DNA of 64,000 nucleotides from Sulfitobacter donghicola DSW-25 = KCTC 12864 = JCM 14565. GTDB lineage: Bacteria > Pseudomonadota > Alphaproteobacteria > Rhodobacterales > Rhodobacteraceae. Where the stretch lies: contig NZ_JASF01000005.1 in NCBI RefSeq assembly GCF_000622405.1, forward strand, positions 1,488,001 through 1,552,000, given 5' to 3'. Below are positions 34,901 through 43,953 of the stretch, piece after piece (the stretch's first letter is position 1; each line of letters starts with the position of its first letter). A program made the translations under genes and the position numbers. The notes beneath the pieces are model-generated. The model saw only the letters and a program-made list of their open reading frames with translations, searched no databases and was not told the origin of the DNA.

Positions 34901-36532
34901 GGTGAGGGTGGCCAGTTGCCCGGTATGAAAGTGACCGAGCTGATTGCGCGTCTGCGCCACTCGACCCCGGGTGTGACGCTGATCTCGCCTCCGCCGCACC
35001 ACGACATCTATTCGATCGAAGACCTCGCGCAGCTGATTTACGATCTCAAGCAGATCAACCCGCGCTGTAAGGTCACCGTCAAACTGGTAGCGTCGAGCGG
35101 TGTTGGCACGATTGCTGCGGGTGTGGCCAAGGCCAAGGCGGATATCATCCTGATCTCGGGCCACAATGGCGGCACGGGTGCCTCGCCTGCGACCTCGATC
35201 AAATATGCGGGTCTGCCGTGGGAGATGGGCCTGACCGAGGCGCATCAGGTTTTGTCGATGAACAACCTGCGTGACCGTGTGACATTGCGGACCGATGGTG
35301 GTTTGCGCACGGGCCGTGACATTGTCATGGCGGCGATGTTGGGTGCCGAGGAATACGGTATCGGTACGGCTGCGCTGATCGCGATGGGCTGTATCATGGT
35401 GCGTCAGTGCCAGAGCAACACATGCCCTGTGGGTGTGTGTACCCAGGATGAGGCGCTGCGCGACAAGTTCACTGGCAATGCGGATAAGGTTGTGAACCTC
35501 ATCACCTTCTACGCAACCGAGGTGCGCGAAATCCTTGCCTCAATCGGGGCGCGTTCGTTGGATGATGTTATTGGCCGTGCGGATTTGCTGACGCAGGTTT
35601 CACGTGGCTCTGCGCATCTGGATGATCTGGACCTGAACCCGCTGTTGATCTCGGTCGATACAGAGCGGGACACGGTTTATGACCGCAGCAAGCCGCGCAA
35701 TTTTGTGCCTGACACGCTGGATGCGCAGATCGTCACTGACGCAGTGCGGTTCCTTGAGGATGGCGAAAAGATGCAGCTAAGCTATGCGGTGCAGAACACG
35801 CACCGGACAGTTGGCACGCGGATTTCTAGCCATATCGTGAAACGTTTTGGCATGCGCAATGATTTGCAGGCCAACCACCTGACCGTGAACCTGACGGGTT
35901 CTGCTGGCCAATCGCTGGGTGCCTTTGCGGCGCCGGGTCTAAAGCTGGTCGTGTCGGGTGATGCGAACGACTATGTGGGCAAGGGTCTGTCTGGTGGTAC
36001 GGTTGTTGTGCGCCCTCAGATGAAGTCTCCGATTGTGGCGTCTGAGAACACGATCATCGGGAACACTGTTCTATATGGTGCGACGGATGGGTATCTGTTT
36101 GCGGCTGGTCGCGCGGGGGAACGCTTTGGCGTTCGTAACTCGGGGGCGAGCGTGGTGATCGAGGGCTGTGGCAGCAACGGTTGTGAATATATGACTGGCG
36201 GTGTTGCGGTTATTCTGGGTGAGATCGGCGCGAACTTTGGCGCGGGTATGACGGGTGGCATGGCCTATCTGTATGATCCAGAGGGCCGCGCAACCGACAT
36301 GATGAACCATGAAACACTGGTGCATTGTGCGGTGACCCAAGATCACTGGGAAAACCAGCTGAAGACCCTGATCGAAGCGCATGTTGCCGAGACCAACAGC
36401 CGCAAGGCCGCGGATATCTTGCAGCATTGGGAACTGGAAAAGGGCAACTTTGTTCAGGTCTGCCCCAAGGAAATGCTGAGCCGTATTCCTGCGCCTTTAG
36501 GGATCGAAGATCAGGCTATTCCTGCGGAATAA
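32000..36532 (+). CDS. gltB: Glutamate synthase large subunit
   Basis: 1510 residues, full length. A propeptide of 33 residues precedes the class II glutaminase nucleophile C34 (HSSCGVGLVVN). The central and FMN-binding domains follow (SGEGGEDPAHFLPE, SGHNGGTGASPATSIKYAG), then a 3Fe-4S cluster motif (CIMVRQCQSNTCPVGVCTQD) and the C-terminal beta-helix (GNTVLYGATDGYLFAAGRAG). With GltD it forms GOGAT, the glutamate-forming half of the GS-GOGAT ammonia pathway. AAAGGAG precedes the ATG and a terminator follows. Confidence 0.99.
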   Translation: MTKYDDAWVAREEAKRAFMAEKGLYSPEEEHSSCGVGLVVNIEGKRSREVVENGIKALKAIWHRGAVDADGKTGDGAGIHVQIPVPFFYDQIERTGHKPRMDELIAVGQVFLPRTDFGAQETCRTIVETEVLRMGYYIYGWRHVPVSVECLGEKANATRPEIEQILISNSKGVDEETFERELYVIRRRIEKAAIAAQVPTLYIASMSCRSIIYKGMMLAEQVAEFYPDLMDERFESAFAIYHQRYSTNTFPQWWLAQPFRMLAHNGEINTLKGNLNWMKSHEIRMASATFGDLAEDIKPIVAAGSSDSAALDSVFEVLVRAGRSAPMAKTMLVPESWSKQAVELPQAWRDMYSYCNSVMEPWDGPAALAMTDGRWVCAGLDRNGLRPMRYVVTSDGMLIAGSEAGMVPLDESRVVSKGALGPGQLLAVDMQEGKLFGDTEIKDKLSAARPFGDWVGKINELDEALAGVTEKPLFEGAELRRRQIAAGYTIEELEQILAPMAEDGKETLASMGDDTPSAVLSGKYRPLSHFFRQNFSQVTNPPIDSLREFRVMSLKTRFGNLKNVLDENSSQTEILVLDSPFVGNAQFEALMTQFNADVTTLDCTYEAGAGNLNAALERIRAEAEDAVRSGAGHLVLTDQHSDADKVAIPMILATSAVHSHLTRNGLRTFTSINVRSAECVDPHYFAVLIGCGATVVNAYLAEDSLADRIGRGLLDIDLTTAIARYREAIDQGLLKIMAKMGISVISSYRGGLNFEAVGLSRAMVAEYFPGMTSRISGIGVSGIQRKAEEVHAKGWAGGDAILPIGGFYKSRKSGETHAWEATSMHMLQAACDRASYEMWKQYSSKMQSNPPIHLRDLLALKPLGEAVPIEEVESITAIRKRFVTPGMSLGALSPEAHKTLNVAMNRIGAKSDSGEGGEDPAHFLPEANGDNPSAKIKQVASGRFGVTAEYLNQCEELEIKVAQGAKPGEGGQLPGMKVTELIARLRHSTPGVTLISPPPHHDIYSIEDLAQLIYDLKQINPRCKVTVKLVASSGVGTIAAGVAKAKADIILISGHNGGTGASPATSIKYAGLPWEMGLTEAHQVLSMNNLRDRVTLRTDGGLRTGRDIVMAAMLGAEEYGIGTAALIAMGCIMVRQCQSNTCPVGVCTQDEALRDKFTGNADKVVNLITFYATEVREILASIGARSLDDVIGRADLLTQVSRGSAHLDDLDLNPLLISVDTERDTVYDRSKPRNFVPDTLDAQIVTDAVRFLEDGEKMQLSYAVQNTHRTVGTRISSHIVKRFGMRNDLQANHLTVNLTGSAGQSLGAFAAPGLKLVVSGDANDYVGKGLSGGTVVVRPQMKSPIVASENTIIGNTVLYGATDGYLFAAGRAGERFGVRNSGASVVIEGCGSNGCEYMTGGVAVILGEIGANFGAGMTGGMAYLYDPEGRATDMMNHETLVHCAVTQDHWENQLKTLIEAHVAETNSRKAADILQHWELEKGNFVQVCPKEMLSRIPAPLGIEDQAIPAE

Positions 36533-36543
36533 GCGATAGACAA

Positions 36544-36584
36544 AAGCGTCAGCGGAAGGTGTGCCCTTTCGCTGGCGTTTGTTT
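36544..36584 (+). terminator. Terminator after gltB
   Basis: AAGCGTCAGCG (36544-36554) pairs with CGCTGGCGTTT (36570-36580) as an 11-bp stem with two G-T wobbles, followed by GTTTG. It lies 11 bases past the gltB stop. Confidence 0.6.
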
Positions 36585-36689
36585 GCGGCCCTGAGGCGGG
36601 CCGTTTGAAAGAGTGCGATTTTAAACACGCAAGTCATAGTTGTGGATTGAAAAGTTCACAAAGTGAGCAACCGCGTTTATAGCTATCGC

Positions 36690-37451
36690 ATGGCAAAACG
36701 TTCCACCAAAACCAAGGCAAAGCCAAAGGCGAAACCTGCGTCAAAGACGAAGGTTGTGTCGAAGGAGCCTGCGCGCCGATCCTTGCGACAGCGGCTGCGT
36801 CGGTTTGTTTGGCGGGTGGTTGCGATTTCATTCCTTGTTGTTGTTGGCGCGGTCCTGCTGGGCAGTGTCGTGAACCCGCCCTCCACGGCCTATATGTTTG
36901 GTGAATCGCGCCGATTGGGCGGGGTGGATCAGGAATGGGTTCCGTTGGAAGAGATTGCGCCCGTGATGGCGCGGGCGGCTGTTGCGGCGGAGGATGCCAA
37001 TTTCTGCGACCACTGGGGTTTCGATGTGAAGGCGATCAGATCGGCGATTGCGCAGGGGTCGAACCGTGGGGCATCGACGATCAGCCAGCAGACGGTCAAG
37101 AACGTGTATCTGTGGCACGGGCGCACGTGGGTGCGCAAAGCGTTAGAGGCGGGCATCACGCCCTTGGTCGAGGCCGTTTGGCCCAAGCGGCGGATTTTGG
37201 AAGTATACCTGAACGTGGCCGAGTTTGATGAGGGTGTGTTTGGCGTTGAGGCGGCGGCGCGCCATTATTTCGGGATTGGGCCAGAGGATTTGACCGCGCG
37301 GCAGGCCTCGCAACTGGCGGCGGTGTTGCCATCGCCGAAACGGCGCAGCGCATCGCGCCCGACGGCTGCCCTAAAGAAACGGGCGGCGCAAATCCGCTCG
37401 GGGGCGGCGACGATCAAGGCGGACGGGCGCGCTGATTGTTTCGAGAGTTGA
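36690..37451 (+). CDS. mtgA: Monofunctional peptidoglycan glycosyltransferase
   Basis: 253 residues from the ATG at 36690; a GTG at 36663 would add nine and neither has a clear ribosome-binding site. A lysine-rich cytosolic tail and one membrane helix (about 46-64) precede a GT51 domain with the catalytic glutamate block [15 protein letters not shown] and the motifs [16 protein letters not shown] and [19 protein letters not shown]. It polymerises lipid II glycan strands and has no transpeptidase domain. Confidence 0.95.
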   Translation: MAKRSTKTKAKPKAKPASKTKVVSKEPARRSLRQRLRRFVWRVVAISFLVVVGAVLLGSVVNPPSTAYMFGESRRLGGVDQEWVPLEEIAPVMARAAVAAEDANFCDHWGFDVKAIRSAIAQGSNRGASTISQQTVKNVYLWHGRTWVRKALEAGITPLVEAVWPKRRILEVYLNVAEFDEGVFGVEAAARHYFGIGPEDLTARQASQLAAVLPSPKRRSASRPTAALKKRAAQIRSGAATIKADGRADCFES

Positions 37452-37504
37452 ATTTCTGTGCGTCTCAGGGCATTTAGGTTGGGTACTCCCAATTCGGAAT
37501 TGTC

Positions 37505-38170
37505 ATGGCCCGCTTGTTTCACGTTTCTCTATCACCCTTTTGTCGTAAAATCCGGTTGAGCCTTGCGGAAAAGAAGATCGAGTGTGAGCTAGTCGAGGAG
37601 AAATATTGGGAGCAAGACCCCGATTTTCTGCGCCGTAACCCTGCTGGCAAAGTGCCTGTGCTGCGGTTGGATGGCATCATGATGTCCGAGAGTGCGGCGA
37701 TTTGCGAATACATCGAAGAGACGCGGCCCGAGCCGTCTTTGCTGCCCTCGGACCCTGCGCAGCGGTTGGAGGTGCGCCGCTTGGTCAGTTGGTTTGATGA
37801 CAAATTCCATCACGAGGTGACAAGCAAGCTGCTCTATGAGCGGGTGAACAAAAAGATGATGAAGGCGGGTTACCCTGACAGTAAGAATGTCAAAGCGGGG
37901 GCGCGCGCGATCAAGTTTCATTTGGGGTATATGACGTGGTTGCTGGATCATCGTCGTTGGCTGGCGGGCGATTCCATGACGTTGGCGGATTTCGCAGCGG
38001 CGGCGCATTTGTCATCGTTGGATTACATCTCGGACGTGGATTGGAACAGCTGCCCCGAGGTGAAGGACTGGTACGCCAAGATCAAATCGCGCCCTGCGTT
38101 TCGATCCATTCTCGCCGATCAAGTGCCAGGATTTACGCCGCCCAAGCATTACAATGATCTGGATTTTTGA
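37505..38170 (+). CDS. Glutathione S-transferase family protein
   Basis: 221 residues. The N-terminal thioredoxin-like domain has SLSPFCRKIRLSLAEKKIE and the glutathione-binding NPAGKVPVL ... SESAAICEYIEE. A helical C-terminal domain follows (LDHRRWLAGDSMTLADFAAA). It probably conjugates or reduces an unknown electrophile with glutathione. It lies 25 bases before queG in the same direction. Confidence 0.92.
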   Translation: MARLFHVSLSPFCRKIRLSLAEKKIECELVEEKYWEQDPDFLRRNPAGKVPVLRLDGIMMSESAAICEYIEETRPEPSLLPSDPAQRLEVRRLVSWFDDKFHHEVTSKLLYERVNKKMMKAGYPDSKNVKAGARAIKFHLGYMTWLLDHRRWLAGDSMTLADFAAAAHLSSLDYISDVDWNSCPEVKDWYAKIKSRPAFRSILADQVPGFTPPKHYNDLDF

Positions 38171-38195
38171 CTCCGTTTCAGGGGGTATCTGAGCG

Positions 38196-39218
38196 ATGGA
38201 CCTGAAGGCGCGCTTGGTTGCTAAGGCGTTGGAAGAGGGGTTTGTCGCCTGTCGCATTTGCAAGCCGACAGCGGTGCCTGAGGTGCCTGCGCGGTTGGAT
38301 GCGTTTTTGGCGGCTGGCTATCATGGGCAAATGGGGTGGATGGAGGAGCGTGTCACGTGGCGCGCGGACCCATCCGCGCTGTGGCCCGAGGCGCGATCGG
38401 TTATTATGTTGGCCGAAAGCTATGCGCCAGAACATGATCCGTTAGAGATACTGGAACGACCCGATCTAGGGGCGGTTTCCGTCTATGCCAAAGGGCGCGA
38501 TTATCATGACATCGTGAAAAAGCGGCTGAAACGATTGGCGCGGTGGTTGATCGAACAGGAAGAGTGTCAGGTAAAGGTATTTGTCGATACGGCCCCTGTG
38601 CCAGAAAAGGCATTGGCGCAGGCGGCAGGGCTGGGCTGGCAGGGGAAACACACCAATATCGTCAGCCGAGATTGGGGCAATTGGGCCTTTTTAGGCTCTG
38701 TTTTTACGACTCTTGAGCTGGAACCCGATGCACCTGAGGTGGATCGGTGTGGCAGCTGCACGGCCTGTCAGGAAGTCTGCCCGACAGATGCCTTTCCCGC
38801 GCCTTATCAGCTGGATGGGCGGCGGTGCATTTCCTATCTGACGATCGAATACAAAGGCCCCATCGACGAAGAGATGCGCCCCGCCTTGGGGAACCGCATT
38901 TATGGTTGCGATGATTGTCTGGCGGCCTGTCCATGGAATAAATTCGCCGTCGCGGCGAGTGATATGCGGTATCACGGCAGCGCGGGGGGCACCTTGGCCG
39001 AGCTGGCGGTTCTGGATGATCCGACATTCCGCACGCGGTTTTCGGGATCGCCGATCAAACGGATCGGGCGGGACAGGTTCACGCGCAATGTTCTTTATGC
39101 CATCGGGAATTCGGGGGATGTGTCGCTGCGCGCGGTTGCGCAGTCTTTGTGCGAGGACGAAGATGCAACCGTGGCGGATGCCGCGCGTTGGGCGGTGGCG
39201 CAACTGGCGCATCTGTGA
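38196..39218 (+). CDS. queG: Epoxyqueuosine reductase
   Basis: 340 residues. An N-terminal cobalamin-binding region ([40 protein letters not shown] with the catalytic aspartate just before) is followed by two 4Fe-4S motifs ([16 protein letters not shown] and [16 protein letters not shown]) and a HEAT-like tail. QueG performs the last step of queuosine synthesis, reducing epoxyqueuosine at the tRNA wobble base. It follows the glutathione transferase gene by 25 bases. Confidence 0.96.
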   Translation: MDLKARLVAKALEEGFVACRICKPTAVPEVPARLDAFLAAGYHGQMGWMEERVTWRADPSALWPEARSVIMLAESYAPEHDPLEILERPDLGAVSVYAKGRDYHDIVKKRLKRLARWLIEQEECQVKVFVDTAPVPEKALAQAAGLGWQGKHTNIVSRDWGNWAFLGSVFTTLELEPDAPEVDRCGSCTACQEVCPTDAFPAPYQLDGRRCISYLTIEYKGPIDEEMRPALGNRIYGCDDCLAACPWNKFAVAASDMRYHGSAGGTLAELAVLDDPTFRTRFSGSPIKRIGRDRFTRNVLYAIGNSGDVSLRAVAQSLCEDEDATVADAARWAVAQLAHL

Positions 39219-39284
39219 CGCTAACAGGCAGGTTTTGCGCGGGTAATCGGGTAGGAAATTCCAAACAGAATTACGGAGGGCGCT

Positions 39285-41288
39285 ATGGCTTTGCTTTTGG
39301 GCGTTGATACAGGCGGGACTTATACGGATGCGGTGATCATTCGGGATGAGCGGGACGTCATCGCCAGCGCCAAGGCGCTCACCACGCGGCAGGATTTGGC
39401 GATCGGGGTTGGCGGTGCTGTTCAGGCGGTGCTGGCGCAATCGGGGATCGCGGCGGGGGATATTGCGCTGGCGTCATTGTCCACCACGCTGGCGACCAAT
39501 GCCTTGGTCGAGGGGCAGGGCGGGCGCGTGGCGCTGATCTATATCGGGTTCAGGGAAAGCGATCTGGAAAAGCATGGGCTGCTGGATGCGCTAAAGGGTG
39601 ATCCGTCGGTTGTGCTGGACGGGGGGCATAACCACGCAGGCGGCGAGGCCGCGCCGCTGGATGAGAACGGTTTGCGCGCGTTTTTGGCCGCGCATGGGGC
39701 GGGTGTTGGCGGGTTTGCTGTTGCCTCGCAATTCGCCACGCGCAACCCAGCGCATGAGTTGCGCGCGATGGCATTGGTGGCCGAGATAACAGGGCGGCCT
39801 GTGTCGGCTTCGCATCAGTTGTCGGCCAAGCTGAACGGGCCAAAGCGCGCGATGACGGCGGTGCTGAATGCGCGGTTGATCGGGATGATTGATCGCTTGA
39901 TTGGGCGCGCCGAAGATACGCTGAGCGATCTGGGCGTGACTGCGCCGCTGATGGTGGTGCGCGGTGACGGGGCGCTGATTTCCAGCGCGCAGGCCCGAGA
40001 GCGGCCGATTGAGACGATCCTGAGCGGCCCTGCCGCGTCGATTGTCGGGGCGCGGTGGATGACGGGTGCTGATCTGGCGCTGGTGTCTGATATTGGCGGG
40101 ACGACAACGGATGTGGCGCTGCTAAAGGACGGGCGTCCAGCGATTGATCCTGCGGGTGCGCGGGTGGGTCCGTATCGCACCATGGTCGAGGCCGTAGCCA
40201 TGCGCACCACAGGCTTAGGCGGCGACAGCGAGGTGCATTTTCTGACCGAAGGGTTGCATGGCGGTGTCGTGTTGGGCCCACGGCGGGTGCTGCCGATTTC
40301 ACTGGTGGCGGTGGATGCGCCCGAGGTGGTGCACAGGGCGCTAGATTCCCAGCTGCGCAGCACGCTTCCCAGTGAACATGACGGGCGGTTTGTGCGCGCG
40401 GTTGCGGGGCAAACGATGGAGGGGATCGGCACGCGCGAGCAGGCCTTGCTGGACCGGATCGGCGATGCGGTTCATCCGTTGGGCGATGTGTTACGCTCGC
40501 GGATCGAGCATGGCGCGTTAAAGCGTTTGATCGAACGCGGTTTGGTGCAGGTGGCGGGGGTGACGCCTTCGGATGCGAGCCATGTTTTGGGAACTGCCGA
40601 GGCGTGGGATGCAGAGGCGGCGGAAAAGGCGCTGACCCTATTCGGGCGCAGGCGGACTGGATCGGGGGATCGGTTGGCCAATGACCCTGCGATGATGGCA
40701 AAGATCATTGTGGATCAGTTGGAACAGCAGACCGCTTTGGCCTTGTTAGAGACTGCTTTTGCCGAAGAAGAGGTGGGTTACGGGCTGGAGCCTGATGTGT
40801 TGGCGCGGCATGTTTTGATGCAGCGCGGGCTGGGCGGGCATAGTGAGTTGGTGCGCCTTGAAACGGGATTGGCGGTGCCTGTGATCGGCTTGGGGGCCTC
40901 GGCGGGGACGTATTACCCTGCGGTGGGAACGCGGCTGGGGTGTGAGATGATCCTGCCGGAGCATGCAGGCGTTGCGAATGCGATTGGCGCGGTGGTGGGC
41001 CGTGTCACCATGCGTGAGGTGGGCACGGTTACGTCGCCTAGCGAAGGCAAGTTTCGGGTTCACCTGACTGAAGGGCCGCAAGATTTCGGGAATGAGGATG
41101 AGGCGCTGGCCAGTCTGGAAACGGTGCTGCGCAAGCGCGCCCTGAGTGCTGCGCAAGCGGCGGGGGCTGAGGATATTCAGATATCTGTCACGCAGGATGT
41201 GCGCACGGCCCATGTGGAATCCAGAGACGTGTTTGTGGAGGCGGAAATCACTGTTGAGGCCTCTGGCCGTCCACGGGTGGCCAGCTAG
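39285..41288 (+). CDS. Hydantoinase/oxoprolinase family protein (HyuA-like)
   Basis: 667 residues. The N-terminal ASKHA-type nucleotide-binding start LLLGVDTGGTYTDAVI and the second phosphate motif LALVSDIGGTTTDVALL mark the HyuA family. Members are ATP-dependent enzymes on hydantoins, 5-oxoproline, acetone or related compounds, normally with a HyuB partner. No HyuB gene is adjacent, so the substrate and partner are unknown. GGAGG precedes the ATG. It is convergent with msrA across a dyad at 41292-41317. Confidence 0.85.
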   Translation: MALLLGVDTGGTYTDAVIIRDERDVIASAKALTTRQDLAIGVGGAVQAVLAQSGIAAGDIALASLSTTLATNALVEGQGGRVALIYIGFRESDLEKHGLLDALKGDPSVVLDGGHNHAGGEAAPLDENGLRAFLAAHGAGVGGFAVASQFATRNPAHELRAMALVAEITGRPVSASHQLSAKLNGPKRAMTAVLNARLIGMIDRLIGRAEDTLSDLGVTAPLMVVRGDGALISSAQARERPIETILSGPAASIVGARWMTGADLALVSDIGGTTTDVALLKDGRPAIDPAGARVGPYRTMVEAVAMRTTGLGGDSEVHFLTEGLHGGVVLGPRRVLPISLVAVDAPEVVHRALDSQLRSTLPSEHDGRFVRAVAGQTMEGIGTREQALLDRIGDAVHPLGDVLRSRIEHGALKRLIERGLVQVAGVTPSDASHVLGTAEAWDAEAAEKALTLFGRRRTGSGDRLANDPAMMAKIIVDQLEQQTALALLETAFAEEEVGYGLEPDVLARHVLMQRGLGGHSELVRLETGLAVPVIGLGASAGTYYPAVGTRLGCEMILPEHAGVANAIGAVVGRVTMREVGTVTSPSEGKFRVHLTEGPQDFGNEDEALASLETVLRKRALSAAQAAGAEDIQISVTQDVRTAHVESRDVFVEAEITVEASGRPRVAS

Positions 41289-41291
41289 GGT

Positions 41292-41317
41292 AGGCTATCC
41301 ACCAAGGCGGATAGCCT
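41292..41317. terminator. Hairpin between convergent hyuA-like gene and msrA
   Basis: AGGCTATCC (41292-41300) pairs perfectly with GGATAGCCT (41309-41317). It is three bases past the upstream stop codon and eight before the msrA stop. The T run is weak on both strands, but the place suits a shared terminator. Confidence 0.55.
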
Positions 41318-41324
41318 GCGTTCT

Positions 41325-41822
41325 TTAGCGTTTGGGCAGCACCCAATCGGGGCGCGGGAAATGGCAGGTGTACCCGTTCGGGATACGCTCAAGGTAGTCT
41401 TGATGCTCGGGCTCTGCCTCCCAGAAATCGCTGACGGGTTCCACTTCGGTCACGACCTTACCGGGCCAAATGCCAGAGGCTTCGATATCGGCGATGGTGT
41501 CTAGTGCGACGGCTTTTTGCGCGTCATCCTCATAGTAGATCGCCGAGCGATAGCTCATCCCCATGTCGTTGCCTTGGCGATTGATGGTGGTCGGATCGTG
41601 GATTTGGAAGAAGAGTTCGAGAAGGTCACGATAAGACAGCAGAGCAGGGTCAAAGGTGACCTCAATCGCTTCGGCGTGGGTGCCGTGGTTGCGGTAGGTG
41701 GCATTCGGCACGTCGCCACCAGAATAGCCAACGCGGGTATCCACCACACCTTTGCGTTTGCGGATCAGGTCCTGCATACCCCAGAAACATCCTCCTGCCA
41801 GTACGGCGCGCTCAGTGCTCAT
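41325..41822 (-). CDS. msrA: Peptide methionine sulfoxide reductase MsrA
   Basis: 165 residues from the ATG at 41822; the frame extends to 41915 inside msrB and is not used. The catalytic cysteine is C12 in [11 protein letters not shown], and the family blocks [21 protein letters not shown] and [13 protein letters not shown] follow. MsrA reduces the S form of methionine sulfoxide. Its ATG overlaps the msrB stop (ATGA), so the two are coupled and cover both stereoisomers. Confidence 0.97.
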   Translation of the reverse strand: MSTERAVLAGGCFWGMQDLIRKRKGVVDTRVGYSGGDVPNATYRNHGTHAEAIEVTFDPALLSYRDLLELFFQIHDPTTINRQGNDMGMSYRSAIYYEDDAQKAVALDTIADIEASGIWPGKVVTEVEPVSDFWEAEPEHQDYLERIPNGYTCHFPRPDWVLPKR

Positions 41823-42268
41823 GTGATGTCCTCTACTTGGTTGATGTAGTCGCCATAGCCTTCGGCCTGCATATCGTCGCGGTGGACAAAGCGCAGGGAG
41901 GCGGAGTTGATGCAATAACGCAGGCCGCCGCGGTCTGGCGGGCCATCGGGGAACACGTGGCCGAGGTGGCTGTCGCCATGGGTGCTGCGCACTTCGGTGC
42001 GGACCATGCCGAGGGTCGTATCGCTGAGCTCTTGGACGTGGGCGGGTTCGATTGCTTTGGTAAAGCTGGGCCAGCCGCAGCCGCTTTCGTATTTGTCGGT
42101 GGATGCAAAAAGGGGCTCGCCGGATACGATATCGACGTAGATGCCGGGTTCTTTATTCGCCAAGAGTTTGCCCGTGCCGGGGCGTTCTGTGCCGCTTTCT
42201 TGGGTGACGTAGAACTCTTCTGGTGAGAGGGTCGCGATGACGTCGGGGTTTTTGGTATATCCGGTCAA
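41819..42268 (-). CDS. msrB: Peptide methionine-R-sulfoxide reductase MsrB, zinc-free type
   Basis: 149 residues. The family core is complete: [39 protein letters not shown] and the catalytic cysteine in [11 protein letters not shown]. The two CxxC zinc sites of E. coli MsrB are replaced ([11 protein letters not shown] and [11 protein letters not shown]), so it should lack the structural zinc. It reduces the R form of methionine sulfoxide. AGGAGA precedes the ATG, and msrA is coupled downstream. Confidence 0.96.
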   Translation of the reverse strand: MTGYTKNPDVIATLSPEEFYVTQESGTERPGTGKLLANKEPGIYVDIVSGEPLFASTDKYESGCGWPSFTKAIEPAHVQELSDTTLGMVRTEVRSTHGDSHLGHVFPDGPPDRGGLRYCINSASLRFVHRDDMQAEGYGDYINQVEDIT

Positions 42269-42505
42269 GGGGGTCTCCTTTGCGAGATGCTAGGGCCTAT
42301 AGATGGGGTATTTTGGCGGAAAATCAACGGGTGCGTAACGCTGTAGCCTAGCGCGGGCCATTACCTGAAATATCCGGTGTTAGGGCTGGGGGATCAGGAT
42401 TTCGCTTTTCATAAAGCTTTGCGGTTGGTTGCCCGCATCTTGGGGGGAGGTCCATAGGTAAACAAAACCATGCAAGATGATAGTCAGCGGCGTCTTATGC
42501 GCGAT

Positions 42506-43375
42506 TTAGGCCGAGCGCTGCCGCGAAATTTGCACAGCAAGGATGCCTGCGGCGATGATCGCAACGCCGATAAGATCACGCGGGCCTAGGGATTCACCCA
42601 GCAGAACCGCAGCAATGGCCACGCCGAAGAAGGGGTTGAGAAAGTGGAAGGCTGCTGCGCGTGTGGCGCCGATACGGCCAACGAGGGTGAACCAGACCCA
42701 TGTCGCCAGCAGACCTGGCACAAGGCAGGTATAGATAAAGGCGGTAATCAGCGGCCAAGTGAAATTGATGTGGGGCGTTTCAAACAGCAGGGTTGCGATG
42801 ACCAGAGCCGCGCAGCCCACCAGCATTTGCAACCCGACCACCATCAGCAAATTCCCACCAGAAGAGGCGCCGCGCACGGTGAGCGTAGCAATGGTAAGCG
42901 CCAATACTCCGATAAAGCAGATTCCAACGCCGACGATATCAACGCCTTGGTTGATCCGCGTGCCCATGATCAGGGCAACACCGACCACACCAGCAAGAAG
43001 CCCAACGACCCCCAAAGGGCTGAGCCTGTCGCCCATAAACATCCAAGCGGCCAGTCCCACCATCAGTGGCATGGTGGAGGCGATGATCGCGGCGAGGGAG
43101 GCCTCGATTGTTTGCATGGCGACAAAGAACAGGCCGAGGTAGATGGCGTTTTGCAAAATGCCAAAGCTGATGGTCGCGCGCCATTGCGAACGGGTAAGGT
43201 GCCAGCTTTGGCCCAAGGCGCGGGCGATCGAAACGCCAATAACGCCAGACACAAGATATCTGAGAGAGAGCGCGGCAAGAGGGGTGGCATCTGCGACGAT
43301 GATACGGGCCGAGGTAAAGGCAGACGACCAGATCAATGCAAAGATGAGGCCAAGGCCGATTGCGCGTAAGTCCAT
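42506..43375 (-). CDS. DMT superfamily transporter (EamA type)
   Basis: 289 residues with about ten hydrophobic segments in two EamA repeats (ALIWSSAFTSARIIVADATP at the start; AAAFHFLNPFFGVAIAAVLLGE in the second repeat). Proteins of this family export small metabolites such as amino acids or purine derivatives. The gene stands alone, 237 bases from msrB and 150 from HU. Substrate unknown. Confidence 0.88.
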   Translation of the reverse strand: MDLRAIGLGLIFALIWSSAFTSARIIVADATPLAALSLRYLVSGVIGVSIARALGQSWHLTRSQWRATISFGILQNAIYLGLFFVAMQTIEASLAAIIASTMPLMVGLAAWMFMGDRLSPLGVVGLLAGVVGVALIMGTRINQGVDIVGVGICFIGVLALTIATLTVRGASSGGNLLMVVGLQMLVGCAALVIATLLFETPHINFTWPLITAFIYTCLVPGLLATWVWFTLVGRIGATRAAAFHFLNPFFGVAIAAVLLGESLGPRDLIGVAIIAAGILAVQISRQRSA

Positions 43376-43465
43376 AAGATCTCAACCACTCTGCTATTTG
43401 TTTTGGAACATCTGGCAGAAGGGGGGGACTTGCAACCGGCAATATCGTGGTTTGACCGAGCTTGC

Positions 43466-43500
43466 GTAAAAAAAGGGCCACCCCGATGGATGACCCTTTC
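43466..43500 (-). terminator. Terminator after the HU gene
   Basis: On the minus strand AAAGGGTCA pairs with TGGCCCTTT (one wobble) around a 10-base loop and is followed by seven T. It lies 26 bases past the HU stop. Confidence 0.8.
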
Positions 43501-43525
43501 AAAGACTGTCAGTTAAAAACTGGTC

Positions 43526-43816
43526 TTAGCCGTTTACGCTGTCTTTCAGCGCTTTGGCGATGGTCATTTTCACAACCTTGTCCGCTTCTTTTTTGAACTG
43601 TTCGCCAGTTGCAGGGTTACGCACCATGCGCTCTGGGCGTTCACGGCAATAGATTTTGCCAACACCTGGGAGAGTAACAGCACCACCGCCGGATACTTCT
43701 TTGGTGATCAGTGCGCATACTGCTTCGAGTGCTGCGCCGGCTGCTTTTTTGTCGCTGCCCATTTCGTCTGCCAATGCGGCGACGAGTTGTGTTTTAGTCA
43801 TTGGTTTTGTTGCCAT
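43526..43816 (-). CDS. HU family DNA-binding protein
   Basis: 96 residues, a whole HU/IHF domain. MTKTQLVAALADEMGSDKKA forms the helical dimer part, and TLPGVGKIYCRERPERMVRN leads into the DNA-clasping arm with NPATGEQFKKEAD. HU compacts the nucleoid and supports repair and replication as a dimer. A strong GGAG site precedes the ATG. The YCRERPE segment with a cysteine is somewhat unlike E. coli HU. It stands alone with its own terminator. Confidence 0.95.
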   Translation of the reverse strand: MATKPMTKTQLVAALADEMGSDKKAAGAALEAVCALITKEVSGGGAVTLPGVGKIYCRERPERMVRNPATGEQFKKEADKVVKMTIAKALKDSVNG

Positions 43817-43953
43817 GTTAATTCTCCTCGGCTGCCCGAATATTGGGCCTCATGGGCGGAATGTAACGGTATGTTATGAGCAAACACAACGAATTGTGGG
43901 CCAATTTCCTAAGAAATATCGGGTTTTTTGCAAATTTTCCGCATGTAAAGGGA

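Noticed and set aside
34109..35245. 378-residue open frame opposite gltB
   Set aside because: Arginine/histidine-rich antisense shadow of a highly conserved gene.
39550..40701. 383-residue proline- and arginine-rich frame opposite the hydantoinase gene
   Set aside because: Composition is typical of an antisense frame in GC-rich DNA; no start signal.
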